Shown piece by piece: positions 13,123-24,900 of a stretch of 64,000 nucleotides of DNA. Under the pieces are notes generated by a model, which saw only the letters and a program-made list of their open reading frames with translations, searched no databases and had not been told where the DNA came from. The DNA is from Primula veris (taxonomy: Eukaryota > Streptophyta > Magnoliopsida > Ericales > Primulaceae). Within the stretch, counting starts at the first letter, position 1. The number at the start of each line of letters is the position of its first letter. The DNA lies in contig OY821749.1 in the NCBI GenBank assembly GCA_963682055.1, forward strand, positions 17,248,631 to 17,312,630, given 5' to 3'. The position numbers were made by a program, and so were the translations under genes.

Positions 13123-15311
13123 GATCGACGGGTTACCCCCACATTTGTGGGACCCTCGGGGTTCTCCCCCAATAATAGTAATATAATATTACTAAATTAT
13201 TATTCTCAATAATAGCAAGCTCAACATATTCACAATATGTTTTACTAACAAATTAATAAGATGTTAAATTCAACAAATTATTAAATGTTTTTTCAGCAAA
13301 TTAATAAGATAATATTTCAACAAATAATAAATTAGCCGATATTTGTTTATTCTTAAAATAAACTCAACGACCATTTATAATTTGTTAATCATCAAATTAT
13401 TTGCTCTTGAATGAATCAAGTCGGTTATTAAATAACCTTTCATCCAAATATGTAACCGATTCGTCATTACAATTCATAAATACCAACAACGACTGTCGTT
13501 ACAATAATTTATAACTCTCAAAATTAAATTGCGATTAATCACAATTAATAAGAAGTTATAAATACTCATCATTAATCTTATTAATGATTACCGTTATAAA
13601 TTTTTTTAACCCTCCAAATTAAATTGCAATAAATCACAATTAATAAGGATATCACCCATTATATCACCACATTAGTGGTTTTAATAATGGTGATTTCGTA
13701 TTTGTAACCCCCGTCATTAATATGCACTCATGCAAAATTAATAGGAGTTACACCGGCACCCACAATGTTCTGGTCAGTTCCAGCATCCACTGTGTTCCGG
13801 ACATTTCCCGCAGGAAACTTTTTGTTATCTCAAATAACAAACACGCACAATCTAATTTCGGAAAATGAAACTAAAACTCCTCATTCGCAAAAACCAAATT
13901 TCTATAACCATGCATGGTTTCAAGAAACTGATTTTGCAAGAGTATTCTAGTTCATTCCCGAAAAAGATTATCAAATTCTGAAAGATTTATTCAACCGTAA
14001 ACACCAGATAAATCTGATTTTACAAAGAATAATCTCAGAATTTGAACCAGTTCTGTCGTAAGCCCCAAATTCTGAAAATCAGAAAATGGTTTTACAAGAA
14101 CTATTTCGAAACCAGTTCTGTCGTAATCCCCAATTTAATAGCTTTTATTAGAATTGTTTCGAATAATAATCCATTCTCCAAATCCAGTAAATAGATTCAC
14201 TTTGTTTTCCCACGTGGAAAATCTCCACATTAATATCAATAAAATACATGTTACTATACAACGACCTTACGTTACTAATAAACTGTCCACTTTGTAATTG
14301 AAATCCAATTACTAACAATTTTAATAACAAATACCAACAAAGATATAACGTAATAGATATTAAATCCAAAACTCTTGGAAACATGGGTAGAGCTACTGAG
14401 GCATCACACACAGAAACGAAACAACATAAAGGTAATTAAATATTCCCTGCAACCACCATGGGTTACTCTGGCAAGAGTTACAAGTCAAAAACAAGTTCTA
14501 ACTCCTTGAATACACATTATAATAAGTATTAAATTACCCGTTTCGTTTATCTGAATTTAGTGACAACATGCTATGTTAAATATGAGACATGTTCATGTAA
14601 AGCCCATATTCCGAAACATACATATAACGTACATGATAATGTGCATGCAATTAACCACTAATGAAAGTATATAATCTACACAACTATACCCAGTGGAATT
14701 GTAATTCAAGCAATCACCCAATTCATGTTTAAAACTAAACTAATTATAAACCAATAATCTCAATAAAATCAAGTCCAAGTCACTGGCTTCACTTGTAACT
14801 TTATATTTCAAAAAATGGTTCTTAAACATGCTACTACATACAAAATATCAATACCCATTTATGCATTAAAAGAGCCATGTGTACACACGCTTGTTACAGT
14901 AACCATGTAAATGACAAATCCAATATATGTTACTCACAACCATTAATTACTGATTAATATAGTACTAAGTATGCAAATGATAACAATATAACTCATTAGC
15001 TACTCTAAAACCACATGAATATTGTTCTTCAGCAAAATCACATATCAGTAACATATAACATATACGGACAAATTAATATCTCATGTATATAGACCATCAA
15101 TGTGAAAAACAACAAATGAATAACTACTATAACAGGGATTTGTACAACACATAAAACGTTCACAAGAGAACAAATTATAAATATACTATTGGGGCTTTGT
15201 GATAGTAATAAGATAGAAGTCCATCATGTTAACAATTCTATTACTAACATATCAATCTGTTTATACACGCAAACATATACATATTACATACTTGCACATT
15301 AATATAAAAGA

Positions 15312-15342
<31 letters not shown>

Positions 15343-15712
15343 AGGCATGTCACTGACCTCAAATCCAAGCACCCAAAAGCATTCATGAATTAAAATACAT
15401 GAAGAATTACTATTAAGCATGCAGTCTAAAAGGCATGCACCAAATAAAAGTACCATGTACAACAACATACATATAATACAAGCTACGTAACGGTTTAAAA
15501 CTGAAACCGGATTTTCCAAAAAAACCCAAATAAGAATAAAACACAAAAACCGTTTTCGACAATTCTATCGGAAACACCAATTTCTTAAAACCAAAGTTTG
15601 TTAGAAAATGATTTTCCAAAGAACTGTCTTAGCCACGGAAATAATTTTCTGTGAATCCATACACCGAAATTATTGTATAAACGTACGAAACATAAGAAAT
15701 ATCGTTTAAGAT

Positions 15713-16212
15713 TGTTGGGTACGTTATAAATAAACACAATAATTTCTACGAAAAAGAAATGGACAAATAAACAGAAAATGGTTTTCTCAAATATATAAAT
15801 TAACAATTACAACCTTCAAAATTAAAAGTATGTAAATGATACCGAAATGGACTAAAGTCCGAGACGAGGTAACTGCGAGCAGTTTCCCTTAAACGATATT
15901 TGCCCCGCCACCTCTGCTTCTGGCTACATGGGGCACTTCGTTCCCAAGGTACAACGTCTATCACATGTGACTCGGTGGAAACGGCACCGAGCCACGGTCG
16001 GGCCGTTGGTGGTGCGGTACTCTCTCTCTATATGTATGCATGTGTATGTGTGTGAATGTGTATGTTATGACATATGTCTTTTCTTTGTCTTGAAAAGTGT
16101 CTTTTAAAATGTAACTCATGAAAGCCATCAATATGGGGATATTAATATTTTGAAACTCCTACAACTTAATTGCATTCAAAACAAAATAAAACCAAAGGTT
16201 TTTTTTCCAACA
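15713..16212 (-). repeat. LTR of element A (5' LTR in element orientation)
   Basis: A 500-bp terminal repeat that appears identical to 9495-9994, followed by the target duplication AGACC at 16213-16217. Confidence 0.93.
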
Positions 16213-16309
16213 AGACCAAATATCAAAGGGTGTACGTATAAAATAATATAGTTTACTTCTGGGTCAAACAGAGTCCATGTCTAACCCTGGCGCTCACCAC
16301 AGGGTTGGA

Positions 16310-16425
16310 ACCCGAGTGGTTGGTAATATCCGAACATACCACATTTATCAGAGGGTTCGAACCCTGACGCCTACGAAGTAATTTTATCTCCAAACGAGGT
16401 TACTAATTATTAAAAAAAAAAAAAA
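16310..16425 (+). mobile_element. tRNA-derived SINE copy
   Basis: It has an A-box-like GAGTGGTTGGTAAT, the B box GGTTCGAACC (16354-16363), then GACGCCTACGAAGTAATTTT, CTCCAAACGAGG and an A-rich tail. The copy at 53603-53720 shares the B box and the CTCCAAACGAGG segment before its A-rich tail, so they belong to one dispersed family. Confidence 0.65.
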
Positions 16426-16720
16426 GTCCTTGTCTAACATATAGTAATTAATTAGTTCCAATATTATAATTAAAATGACGTCTTGAATATGAACTACAAA
16501 CCTCATCGTCTTATCAAATGAAAGAGTTATTAATGCCTTTTTTTTTATTAAAGAGTTATATTTGTTGTGAGATTGAGTGATTATACTTTAAAAAGGTAAA
16601 TTTTGTTGTGAAATCTTACCATGTATCATACAGAAGAATTTACTTCATAGAACAAATATTATACATTTACTCCAGTCAGAAGTAAGCAGCAAGATGAAAG
16701 GACGTAGTTTTAGTATGTAT

Positions 16721-17574
16721 TTAGGCATTGTCAAAGCAAAACAAATGGATTATATAAACAATAGGGTATAAATAGATGAGCCCCATAATAATATAAATGA
16801 GTAGTAGATCGAGAACAATAGGGAGTAAATAAATTAAAGGTGGCACGCCTGAATCTACAATAGGGAATTCCTGGCAAAGTTCACAATCCTTGCATTTCAT
16901 TTTACGATCTGAATAGGCGGAAGCAACGCTAGCTGATGCCTTAAGGGGGATGTCAACCTCAACAGTTTCTTCTACTTCATGATCGACATCACTGTTACTG
17001 TCAAACAAAACCAAATTAAACTGGACATGTCAGGCTTAAAGCATCATTCACAGGGGCAAAGATGCTGCCCACCTTGCGTTTCGAAAACACTAAAACACCG
17101 CGCGAGGGGGTGTGAGGGTTCTTTTAAGTTTAGTTTTATAAAATTTTGAATTTCTTTTGACTATGCTACCCACCTTCTGTATTTTTATATATTTTCCCTA
17201 CGAACTAAAGTACGCCTTTCACGAACATTTTCAATATTCTGATTACTATGATTGGTAAGAAACCTCTCCCTGAGCATGTCCCGTACAAGATGTCACACGA
17301 CAGATGTTTTAAGTTTTTAAAGATTGTGAGCTAGATTACATGTTTGGGAATTAAATTGAACAAGTGTAGAATTCAAGACAGTAACACAGCTGAAAGCCAT
17401 TACGAAACGGTTAAATGGTACCTTAAGAAACATATGGAGGTGGATTATGGCCTTATTCCCCCGATATTGATGCGTTATGATCTAGAAGATAGGGTAGTTC
17501 TAGAAACTGTAATAAATCTTCCGTTTGAGGGTTCCTGCTTCCTGCGAAGGGAAAAAACATCCATAAGGGTATGA
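16721..17574. other. Unassigned stretch with two weak coding candidates
   Basis: On the minus strand, 17014-16721 reads through 97 codons. It contains HEVEETVEVDIPLKASASVA and KCKDCELCQEFPIVDSG followed by a hydrophobic tail, and an acceptor-like TTTGACAG precedes NSDVDHEVEE. On the plus strand, 17344-17574 has a 76-codon frame with SHYETVKWYLKKHMEVDYG. I recognise neither. They could be fragments of a decayed gene or of transposon cargo. No complete gene structure is visible. Confidence 0.25.
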
Positions 17575-17754
17575 AACTCGATACATTTGATGTATAAGAA
17601 ATTAAACCACAAGCAGACTTTGTACAGTAATTGAGATGAAAGAATACCATGTAAAAAAAAATTAGGAAAAATGATCACTTATGACAAAATTAACTTAATT
17701 GTTAGAAATATCACCACTCCAATCTTTTCTAAATTTAGTACACATAAACTTATA

Positions 17755-17991
17755 CTCCCACCGTTCCTATTTAATTGTCCACTACGAAACTACATGCAAT
17801 TTTGACCGTACAAGAATTTGTATCAAAATTGTCGGAATGAAAATTTTTAAAAGTTGATCATATAGTTCAAATGTTAAATTTTATAATTGGATTTAAAAAA
17901 AAAAATCATTTCGATAATTTTGATACAAGTTATAATCTGATCAAAATTGCACGTATTTTCGTAATGAACAATTAAATGAGAATGGGACGAG
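17755..17991. mobile_element. Stowaway-like MITE
   Basis: A 237-bp element flanked by TA at 17753-17754 and 17992-17993. Its left end is CTCCCACCGTTCCTATTTAA. The right end read on the other strand is CTCGTCCCATTCTCATTTAA, and the inverted similarity continues inward (AATTGTCCA / AATTGTTCA). Confidence 0.75.
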
Positions 17992-18517
17992 TATATACCA
18001 AGACTACCCTCTATTGTACTTTTTTTTCTCTTTAGGCCGTTCTACACTTCTACTCTCTCTTCCATGTACTCTCCCACTTTGGGTCTCTTCATCTCAAGGT
18101 ATTTTTGGTTTTGATACATATTTTGATTTTTCACAGGGAAAAAAAAGACCATATTTGTTTGGGAATTATTGGTGTTAGGTGTTTAAGTTTTCAAATTGTT
18201 AAAGGTGAAATGGATCAATTAGATACTCTCTGATGCTTTCATGCTTTAAATATATTTAGTTTATCATAGTTCCTTGACGCTCTCTATTTCTTTTTATCTT
18301 TCAATGCTCTATGATTCTATACATTTTGTTTATTATTTTTTGTCGGCACTACAAATTTTTATCTCAATTCATAATATTAAAGATATCTTTCTTTAAAATT
18401 TTGGTTTTTTGTTGCTTCTTAATTTGAAAGATTAAATGGTTCGACGTACGCATTTCAGATTCAAAGTTGAAAATGTTAGCATGAGAACAATAAAAGCGTA
18501 GTAAAGCACGTGAGAGA

Positions 18518-19028
18518 GACTGGGAAGATGAACTGTTTACTATCATATAATTTATCAAAAATTCAATTTTCTCTGCTTTAATTTAATTTGTTCGTTTTAG
18601 AACCATGTACAATATCAATCCACTCAATTATGTACCTCATCCGTCAATTGTTTCACAAAATGGACGACACATGTCTGCACATGACTAACTTTTGATTTTT
18701 TTATGAGTTATGTTTATGTTTGGTAAGAATTGAAATGAACCGAAAATAGAAAAATGTATTATTCTGTCACTTGTATTTATTTATTATTTTTTTTATTTTT
18801 TATTGGACCTATGTTATAAATGATCAAAATACACTTGTCGTTAAAAGACGTTAATAGAATTTAGTCACGTGCAGTCACGTGTCGTCCATTTTGTAAAGTA
18901 ATTGACGGATGAGATACAAAATTGAATGAATTGATATTGTACAGGGCGCTAAAATGAACAAAATAGAATAAAATAGAGAAAATTAAATTTTTTGTAAAGT
19001 ATAAGATAGTAAACGGTTCATAACCCGA
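18518..19028. mobile_element. Foldback element with ~145-bp inverted arms
   Basis: The arms at about 18521-18690 and 18861-19028 are inverted copies. They share AACTGTTTACTATC / AACCGTTTACTATC, AATTTTCTCT, TGTACAATATCAAT, CTCATCCGTCAATT and AAAATGGACGACAC. The non-coding loop is about 170 bp. Long arms with little interior suggest a Mutator-like or foldback MITE. I could not fix the ends or the target duplication. Confidence 0.65.
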
Positions 19029-19116
19029 GAGATACTCGATATATACTCATATGAGTATGAAAGTTTCATATAGAGATTCCAAGTATGGACCAAGCATAAA
19101 TCAATAATATTATTAG

Positions 19117-19315
19117 TTTTGTAAGATTATTGGACTCTTGGGCTTTTACTTAATGAGCCCAGGTGGGCTTGTAACCCTAACCCTCTATCTATATAAAGAG
19201 CGCTAGGGGTCTTGTATTTCACATCCATTCATATTCCTTCATTAATAAAGATCATAGTTCTCCCCTCTCTCTACTTCTGTCTCCCTATATACGTAGCTAA
19301 TAGTGTATTACAACA
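19117..19315 (+). repeat. 5' LTR of element B
   Basis: It begins TTTTGTAAGATTATTGG, where the partner LTR begins TGTTGTAAG, and ends GTGTATTACAACA. CTATATAAAG at 19189-19198 is a good TATA box and AATAAA at 19244-19249 a candidate polyadenylation signal. The sequence after it, CGTTATCAGCAC, is the likely primer-binding position and is not the canonical TGGTATCAGAGC. Confidence 0.92.
19189..19198 (+). promoter_or_regulatory. TATA box of the element B LTR promoter
   Basis: CTATATAAAG sits in the LTR about 125 bp before the LTR end. The same motif occurs in the 3' LTR near 29525. It probably drives the genomic RNA of the element. Confidence 0.6.
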
Positions 19316-20220
19316 CGTTATCAGCACTGCTTCCGGAGATCGAAGTACGGATTATAGATTCAATAAACCTTGAGGTTTATCCGGGTTTATTAGGTTATTG
19401 CTATATCGACCTTCACCAACATACCGTGCGAAAGGTACCGATTTTTTTTAAAACTCAATTTATACCGTAACAGTAGTGTAACCACACGTTATATATTGCA
19501 TGTAATAATGGCTGTACATGTTATGTAATCATCTAACTGATGTTACTGGCACTACTTGTTAATAATCCATTCATACGTGTAAATCTGTTTAATTGCATAA
19601 ATAAAGAGAATTATGACATATGACGCGTTTACTGCTTGTTACTGGAAGCATGCTATGTTATTATAACCTCCACATAGTATTTAATACTAAACTGTATGCA
19701 CACATATATGTTACTGGCATGTTAGTATTCTATGAATTTATTGTTTGATGTGGTATTATAGTAGTTGTATAAATCCGCTGAACTGGATATGTTATAAACT
19801 GAAACGTATGTACTGATTTGTAATTATCTGAAATCTGTAAACTATTCTGTAAATTACTCAAGGACTAAACTGAAACTTGTCTGAAATTCTGGACTGTATA
19901 TGTAATAATGCTGTAAAGAGATATATAGTTTGCTGTAATTACACGCATGGTCCTGTAGTATAATACTTATATGAAAACAGTACATATGGTTGATAAGATA
20001 CACACACATGCATATAATTTTTTTATTAAAAGGCAAGCGAATAAAAATTGCATGTTAATTGAATAAATTGATATGTTTCCATGTAAATTTAACCCCTTTG
20101 CATGTTAAAATATTTTTTTTACCATATATAGAATTGATTGGTAAATTAAAAATATATTGTTTACTTGCATGTTAAAACTACCATGTATAGAATTATTAAT
20201 ATGGCGATAAACATAGATAA

Positions 20221-20428
20221 TTGATTTGATATGTTAGAATCTTCATGGATTAATTGATAATCTTAAATAGATTTGATTTGATATGTTAGAATCTTCATGA
20301 ATTGATTGATAATATTAAATTGATTTGATTTGATATGTTAGAATCTTTATGGATTGATTGATAATCTTAAATAGATTTGATTTGATATGTTAGAATCTTT
20401 ATAGATTGATTGATAATCTTAAATTCAT
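20221..20428. repeat. 52-bp tandem repeat (4 copies) in the element B leader
   Basis: The landmark ATATGTTAGAATCTT recurs at 20229, 20281, 20333 and 20385, an exact 52-bp period. Units carry ATTGATTGATAATCTTAAAT and differ at a few bases. It lies in the untranslated leader between the 5' LTR and gag. Confidence 0.9.
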
Positions 20429-20994
20429 TTGTTTATAACACCAAATCTACTGCATGATTAGATAGATTCTAAAATATATTTACTGCCTATTTATATATGT
20501 GTGGTTAATCTAGATAGATATTATTTATGATATTAATATTATTGCCATATATAAAATGCGAAAATCGTATATATTCACATTTAAGTTGGAAAAATTAAGA
20601 ATCTTCCCCAAATAGGCTCACCTATTTGGATACGATGTCTAGGAAAGATAAAGGCGGAAGTCGTTCTCCTAATGAGGTCGGTTTTTAAGAGGCATTCGTG
20701 CCCACCCCCCTCACCGTCTTTCCTGGTCGTGTTCAAATAGAGCTACCGAAAGGGGTTGAGTAAATAATAATTTCCCCGAATGTGTCTATATAGATATGTA
20801 TTCGCCGAATTGGTGTCTCAGGATCGACCTGTCGTTCGATCAAAGAGAACCTCTTCACTTAAAAGCAAAACTTGTTTTTCGAACCTGTCGTTTCGAAATA
20901 AAGTTTGTGCTTATACAAACCATAAACATATAAACCCGTTGTTTTATATGATGACTAATCCAGTCTTTATTTTCTTTTCTCCTATTGTAGAAAA

Positions 20995-21990
20995 ATGTCA
21001 ATCAAGCTTGACTTTCCAATTTTGGATGCTGTCGGCAAGAACTACTTGTATTGGAGTCAGGATATCCAAAACCATTTAGATGCCCAAGGCTTATTGGATG
21101 TCATATATGATGAGGAGGAGCGTGAAATGGAAGTAACGCGTGAAATGAGTGCTCGGGCGATGATTCTGTTTCGCCGCCACTTATCAATCGCCATGAAATC
21201 TGAGTTCATAGCGACCACCTCACCAAAGACATTGTGGGACTCTCTAAAAGAGCGTTTCGACCACCAAAAGACCATTTGGCTTCTTGAAGCCCGCCGTGAT
21301 TGGCTGAATTTGCGATTTCAGGACTTCGAAAGCGTTAAAAAATATAACGCTAAAGTATGCAGAATTCGTGCTACTCTCCAATATTGTGGTGAAACACTCA
21401 CCGACAGTGACTTATTGGAGAAAACGTACACCACATTTCCTAGTTCTGACATCCTGCTCCAAAAGCAATATCGTCAGTCTAAATTCACCAAATTTCTCGA
21501 GCTCATCACCCAGTTGTTATTGGACGAGAAAAATAGTCTCATTTTAATGATGAACAGTAATTCTCGTCCTGCTGGTTCAAAGGCAATTCCAATGCCTGAT
21601 GCTAATGTTGTTCGTGGACCTCGTCCACGATATGGGAAACGAGAAATGGGCCAGTCGTCCCGTCAGCCAAGGAACAGGGATGAGCGTAATGCTCGTCCAG
21701 CCAAGCGAGGTTTGGACAATCGTCCGAACCGAGGACCTGTGGCTCCTCCTAGGCAGTCTCGTGGTGGTAGGAACAAACGGGCCAGTCGTCCCAAAGCAAG
21801 AGATCCGGCCGCTATGCCAATTCTGTGCTATAAATGTGGTGGAAATGGTCATATGCAAAGGACTTGTAGGGCAACTCCCCAAGAAGTCGAAAACTATCAC
21901 AAGGGTAGAAGGGTCGAAACCAACATGATTGAAGCTAGTGCAAAAGAAACTCTTGAGACCCCTGACTTTGAGGCTCACATGGAAGAATAA
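20995..21990 (+). CDS. Gag protein of Copia element B
   Basis: An uninterrupted 331-residue frame. The N-terminal half (KLDFPILDAVGKNYLYWSQD, then HLSIAMKSEF and LWDSLKERFDHQKTIWL) matches the plant Copia gag (UBN2-like) fold. A basic, Arg/Pro-rich linker follows (about 200-275), then a CCHC zinc knuckle CYKCGGNGHMQRTC at about residues 283-296, which packages RNA. It ends at a TAA, and about 230 bp of AT-rich sequence separates it from the first recognisable protease motif, so the link to pol is not a simple readthrough here. No gag-breaking mutation is seen. Confidence 0.9.
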   Translation: MSIKLDFPILDAVGKNYLYWSQDIQNHLDAQGLLDVIYDEEEREMEVTREMSARAMILFRRHLSIAMKSEFIATTSPKTLWDSLKERFDHQKTIWLLEARRDWLNLRFQDFESVKKYNAKVCRIRATLQYCGETLTDSDLLEKTYTTFPSSDILLQKQYRQSKFTKFLELITQLLLDEKNSLILMMNSNSRPAGSKAIPMPDANVVRGPRPRYGKREMGQSSRQPRNRDERNARPAKRGLDNRPNRGPVAPPRQSRGGRNKRASRPKARDPAAMPILCYKCGGNGHMQRTCRATPQEVENYHKGRRVETNMIEASAKETLETPDFEAHMEE

Positions 21991-24900
21991 AGTTTTTTTT
22001 CTTCGTTTCTTTTTAATAATTGAGCTGTTTTGCTCCTGGATTATGTTATTTCAATTCCATTTCGGATTATGTTTTTTCCTTTGGATATTGTTCATTTCTT
22101 TTGGATTATGGTTTGTTTTATGGATAATGTTTTGAACATTTCTCGTATAATTTAAAGTTATTTCATTGAGCAAATTCCTTTTATTCGTGTGACCGACTTT
22201 AAATTATTATACTTTTAGGCATGTATTGTGGGGCAGTTGATTGTCTGGTTGATAGTGGCACTACACACACTATCTTAAAAGATAAATGGTTTTTTTATCA
22301 ACTTTACGCCTAAAGTAACCTCAGTGACAACAATTTCGGGCCCGTCGACCCTTGTTGAAGGCTTTGGTAAAGCTAAATTCACGTTGTCAAATGGTACTCC
22401 TGTTGAAGTATCTGAGGCCTTATATTCTCCGAGGTCCAGTCGTACCTTGTTGAGCTTTAAGGATATCCGAGAAAATAAGTTTCATCTTGAAACTGCTCGT
22501 GAAAATGGTATTGAATACCTTCACATCACCTCCACTCAATACGACCAAAAGCGTATTCTGGAGAAGTTGAGATGTGTTTCAAGTGGTTTGTATGTTACTA
22601 CAATCCAAAACTTTGAAAGCAATCTAATCATTCGGCGGGTGCCGATTGATGAGAGCACTTTTATGCTATGGCATGACCGGCTGGGACACCCGGGTCAAAA
22701 TACGATGCTTCGAACGATGAACGCATCTCATGGGCATACTCTTGGAGGAAAGAATTTCGTGATTAATCCGAAAAGCCTATGCCAAGCATGCTCGATTGGA
22801 AAGACTAATCTCAAACCAATTCGTGTGAAACCTACGAAATTGGTTTTCCAATTCCTTGAAAGAATTCAAGGAGATATTTGTGGACCTATCCAACCAACAT
22901 GTGGACCATTTAAATATTTCATGGTTTTGGTTGATGCATCGACAAGATGGTCGCACGTAGCTTTGTTGTCCACAAGAAACGCAGCGTTTCCAAAACTCTT
23001 AGCCCAGATCATTAAATTGAGGGCTCATCATCCGGATTATCCGATAAAGTCTATTAGACTTGATAATGCCGCGGAGTTTACATCAAAATCTTTCGATGAC
23101 TATTGCATGACTTTGGGAATTAATCTTGAACACCCAGTTGCGTATGTTCATACCCAAAATGGCCTTGCAGAAGCTTTCATTAAGCGATTGCAAATGATTG
23201 CAAGAACTTTGGTTATGTGCACCAAACTTCCTATTTCTGCGTGGGGCTATGCCATTTTGCATGCTGCTGCGTTGGTCCGTCTGAGGCCCATGGCCACCCA
23301 ACCACTATCTGCGTACCAGTTGGTAACTGGATATGAGCCCGATGTCTCACATTTACGTGTGTTTGGGTGTTTAGTCAATGTTCCAATTGAGCCGCCTAAG
23401 CGTTCCAAATTTGGACCTCAGAAACGACGGGGCATATATGTCGGTTATGAATCCCCATCCATAATACGCTATTTAGAGCCCTTGACAGGCGATCTCTTTA
23501 CCGCTAGACATGCGGATTGTGACTTTGATGAGACACTCTTCCCGTCGTTAGGGGGAGAAATGCACGTTAACGTTGATAAGGAACGACGTGAATTAACGTG
23601 GCATGTACCCACTATGTCTCATCTAGATCCCCCAACTGCACATAGTGATAAGGAAGTGCAGAGAATCCTAGGTCTGCAAAATGTTGCAAATCAAATGCTA
23701 GACGCATTTAATGACTTAGCGAATGTCACGAGATCACATATACCTGCTGCAAATGTGCCTGCAAGGATAGACGTCCCTGTGAGACGCCGTGTTCCGGTTG
23801 AACACGTTGCTCCGGTTGTACCCACCGAGCAAAGGACGCTGCCGTCGGCCGTTCAGTCCGCCGCCCTTCCGAAAAAAAGAGGAAGGCCGTCTGGTTCCAA
23901 GGATGTTCTGCCTCGAAAGAGGAGAAATCCTGTCGCATCTGTTTTGCCACACGAGATCATTAAGGATCACGGTGATGTATTAGAGGAGCGTGTTCCAGAT
24001 GAAACACTAGTTCCTAATCATCATGATAACCTCGAAATATCTGTCGATTATACTAGTTTAGACGATATTTTGAAGCGAAACGAGACTGTCATCGATGATG
24101 TGTTCATATACGCAGTGGCCACTGACATTATGAACAATGATGATATGGAACCTCGTACCGTTGCTGAGTGTCAGCGAAGAACGGACTGGTCTCAATGGAA
24201 ACAAGCAATCCAGGCTGAATTGGATTCCTTAACGAAACGAAGCGTGTTTGGACCTGTCGCTCCAACACCGCCCAATGTTAGACCAGTTGGTCATAAATGG
24301 GTTTTCGTAAGGAAGCGTGATGAGAATAATGAGATTGTTAGATACAAAGCTCGCCTTGTGGCGCAAGGTTTCTCTCAACGCCCTGGAATTGATTACGATG
24401 AGACGTATTCTCCCGTAATGGACGTTATAACGTTCCGCTACTTAATCAGTTTAGTAGTTTCCGAAAAACTGAATATGCAGCTCATGGATGTGGTCACAGC
24501 GTATCTCTACGGGGATCTGGACACAGAGATTTACATGAGAGTCCCTGATGGACTTAAGTTGCCTGAATCAAGTAGTTCCCGTCCACGGAACACGTTCTCG
24601 ATTAGACTGACACTACACCAAAACAGTAATTTTGGAACACTAGTGTTATTTCAAATTGGAAGACCTATTTTGTGTTACTACAATCTGGAACACAAACAAA
24701 AGTGTTCCGAGTAATAAAAGTGTTACAAATTTTTCAGGAACACTAAATAAATGTTACAAAAACTTCTTACAGAGCATGTGGGACTCACATGAGTTTTATA
24801 AGGGTTCCTAATTCCACCTTTTTCGTCCCACTCCCCAACTGTCTCCTGTTTCTCTCCCTCTACCAAAATTATTTTCTCATTATTCTTAAATTTTCCATCT

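Larger units (their letters stand above)
9495..16212 (-). mobile_element. Copia-type LTR retrotransposon A, non-autonomous, very young
   Basis: A complete 6,718-bp insertion with 500-bp LTRs that begin TGTTGG and end CCAACA, flanked by the 5-bp duplication AGACC (9490-9494 and 16213-16217). I find no difference between the two LTRs. The orientation is minus: a purine tract (GTGGGGGAT on the minus strand, 9995-10003) abuts the left LTR, and decayed Copia pol reads on the minus strand in the order integrase, reverse transcriptase, RNase H toward the left. The 5.7-kb interior has no long ORF. The base after the right-hand LTR on the minus strand does not start a standard initiator-Met primer site (it reads ATCTTAAACG). 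This points to a defective element mobilised in trans by a relative. Confidence 0.9.

Noticed and set aside
23726..23983. Several overlapping frames in both strands within Copia B
   Set aside because: Shadows of the pol frame in its Arg/Pro-rich linker.
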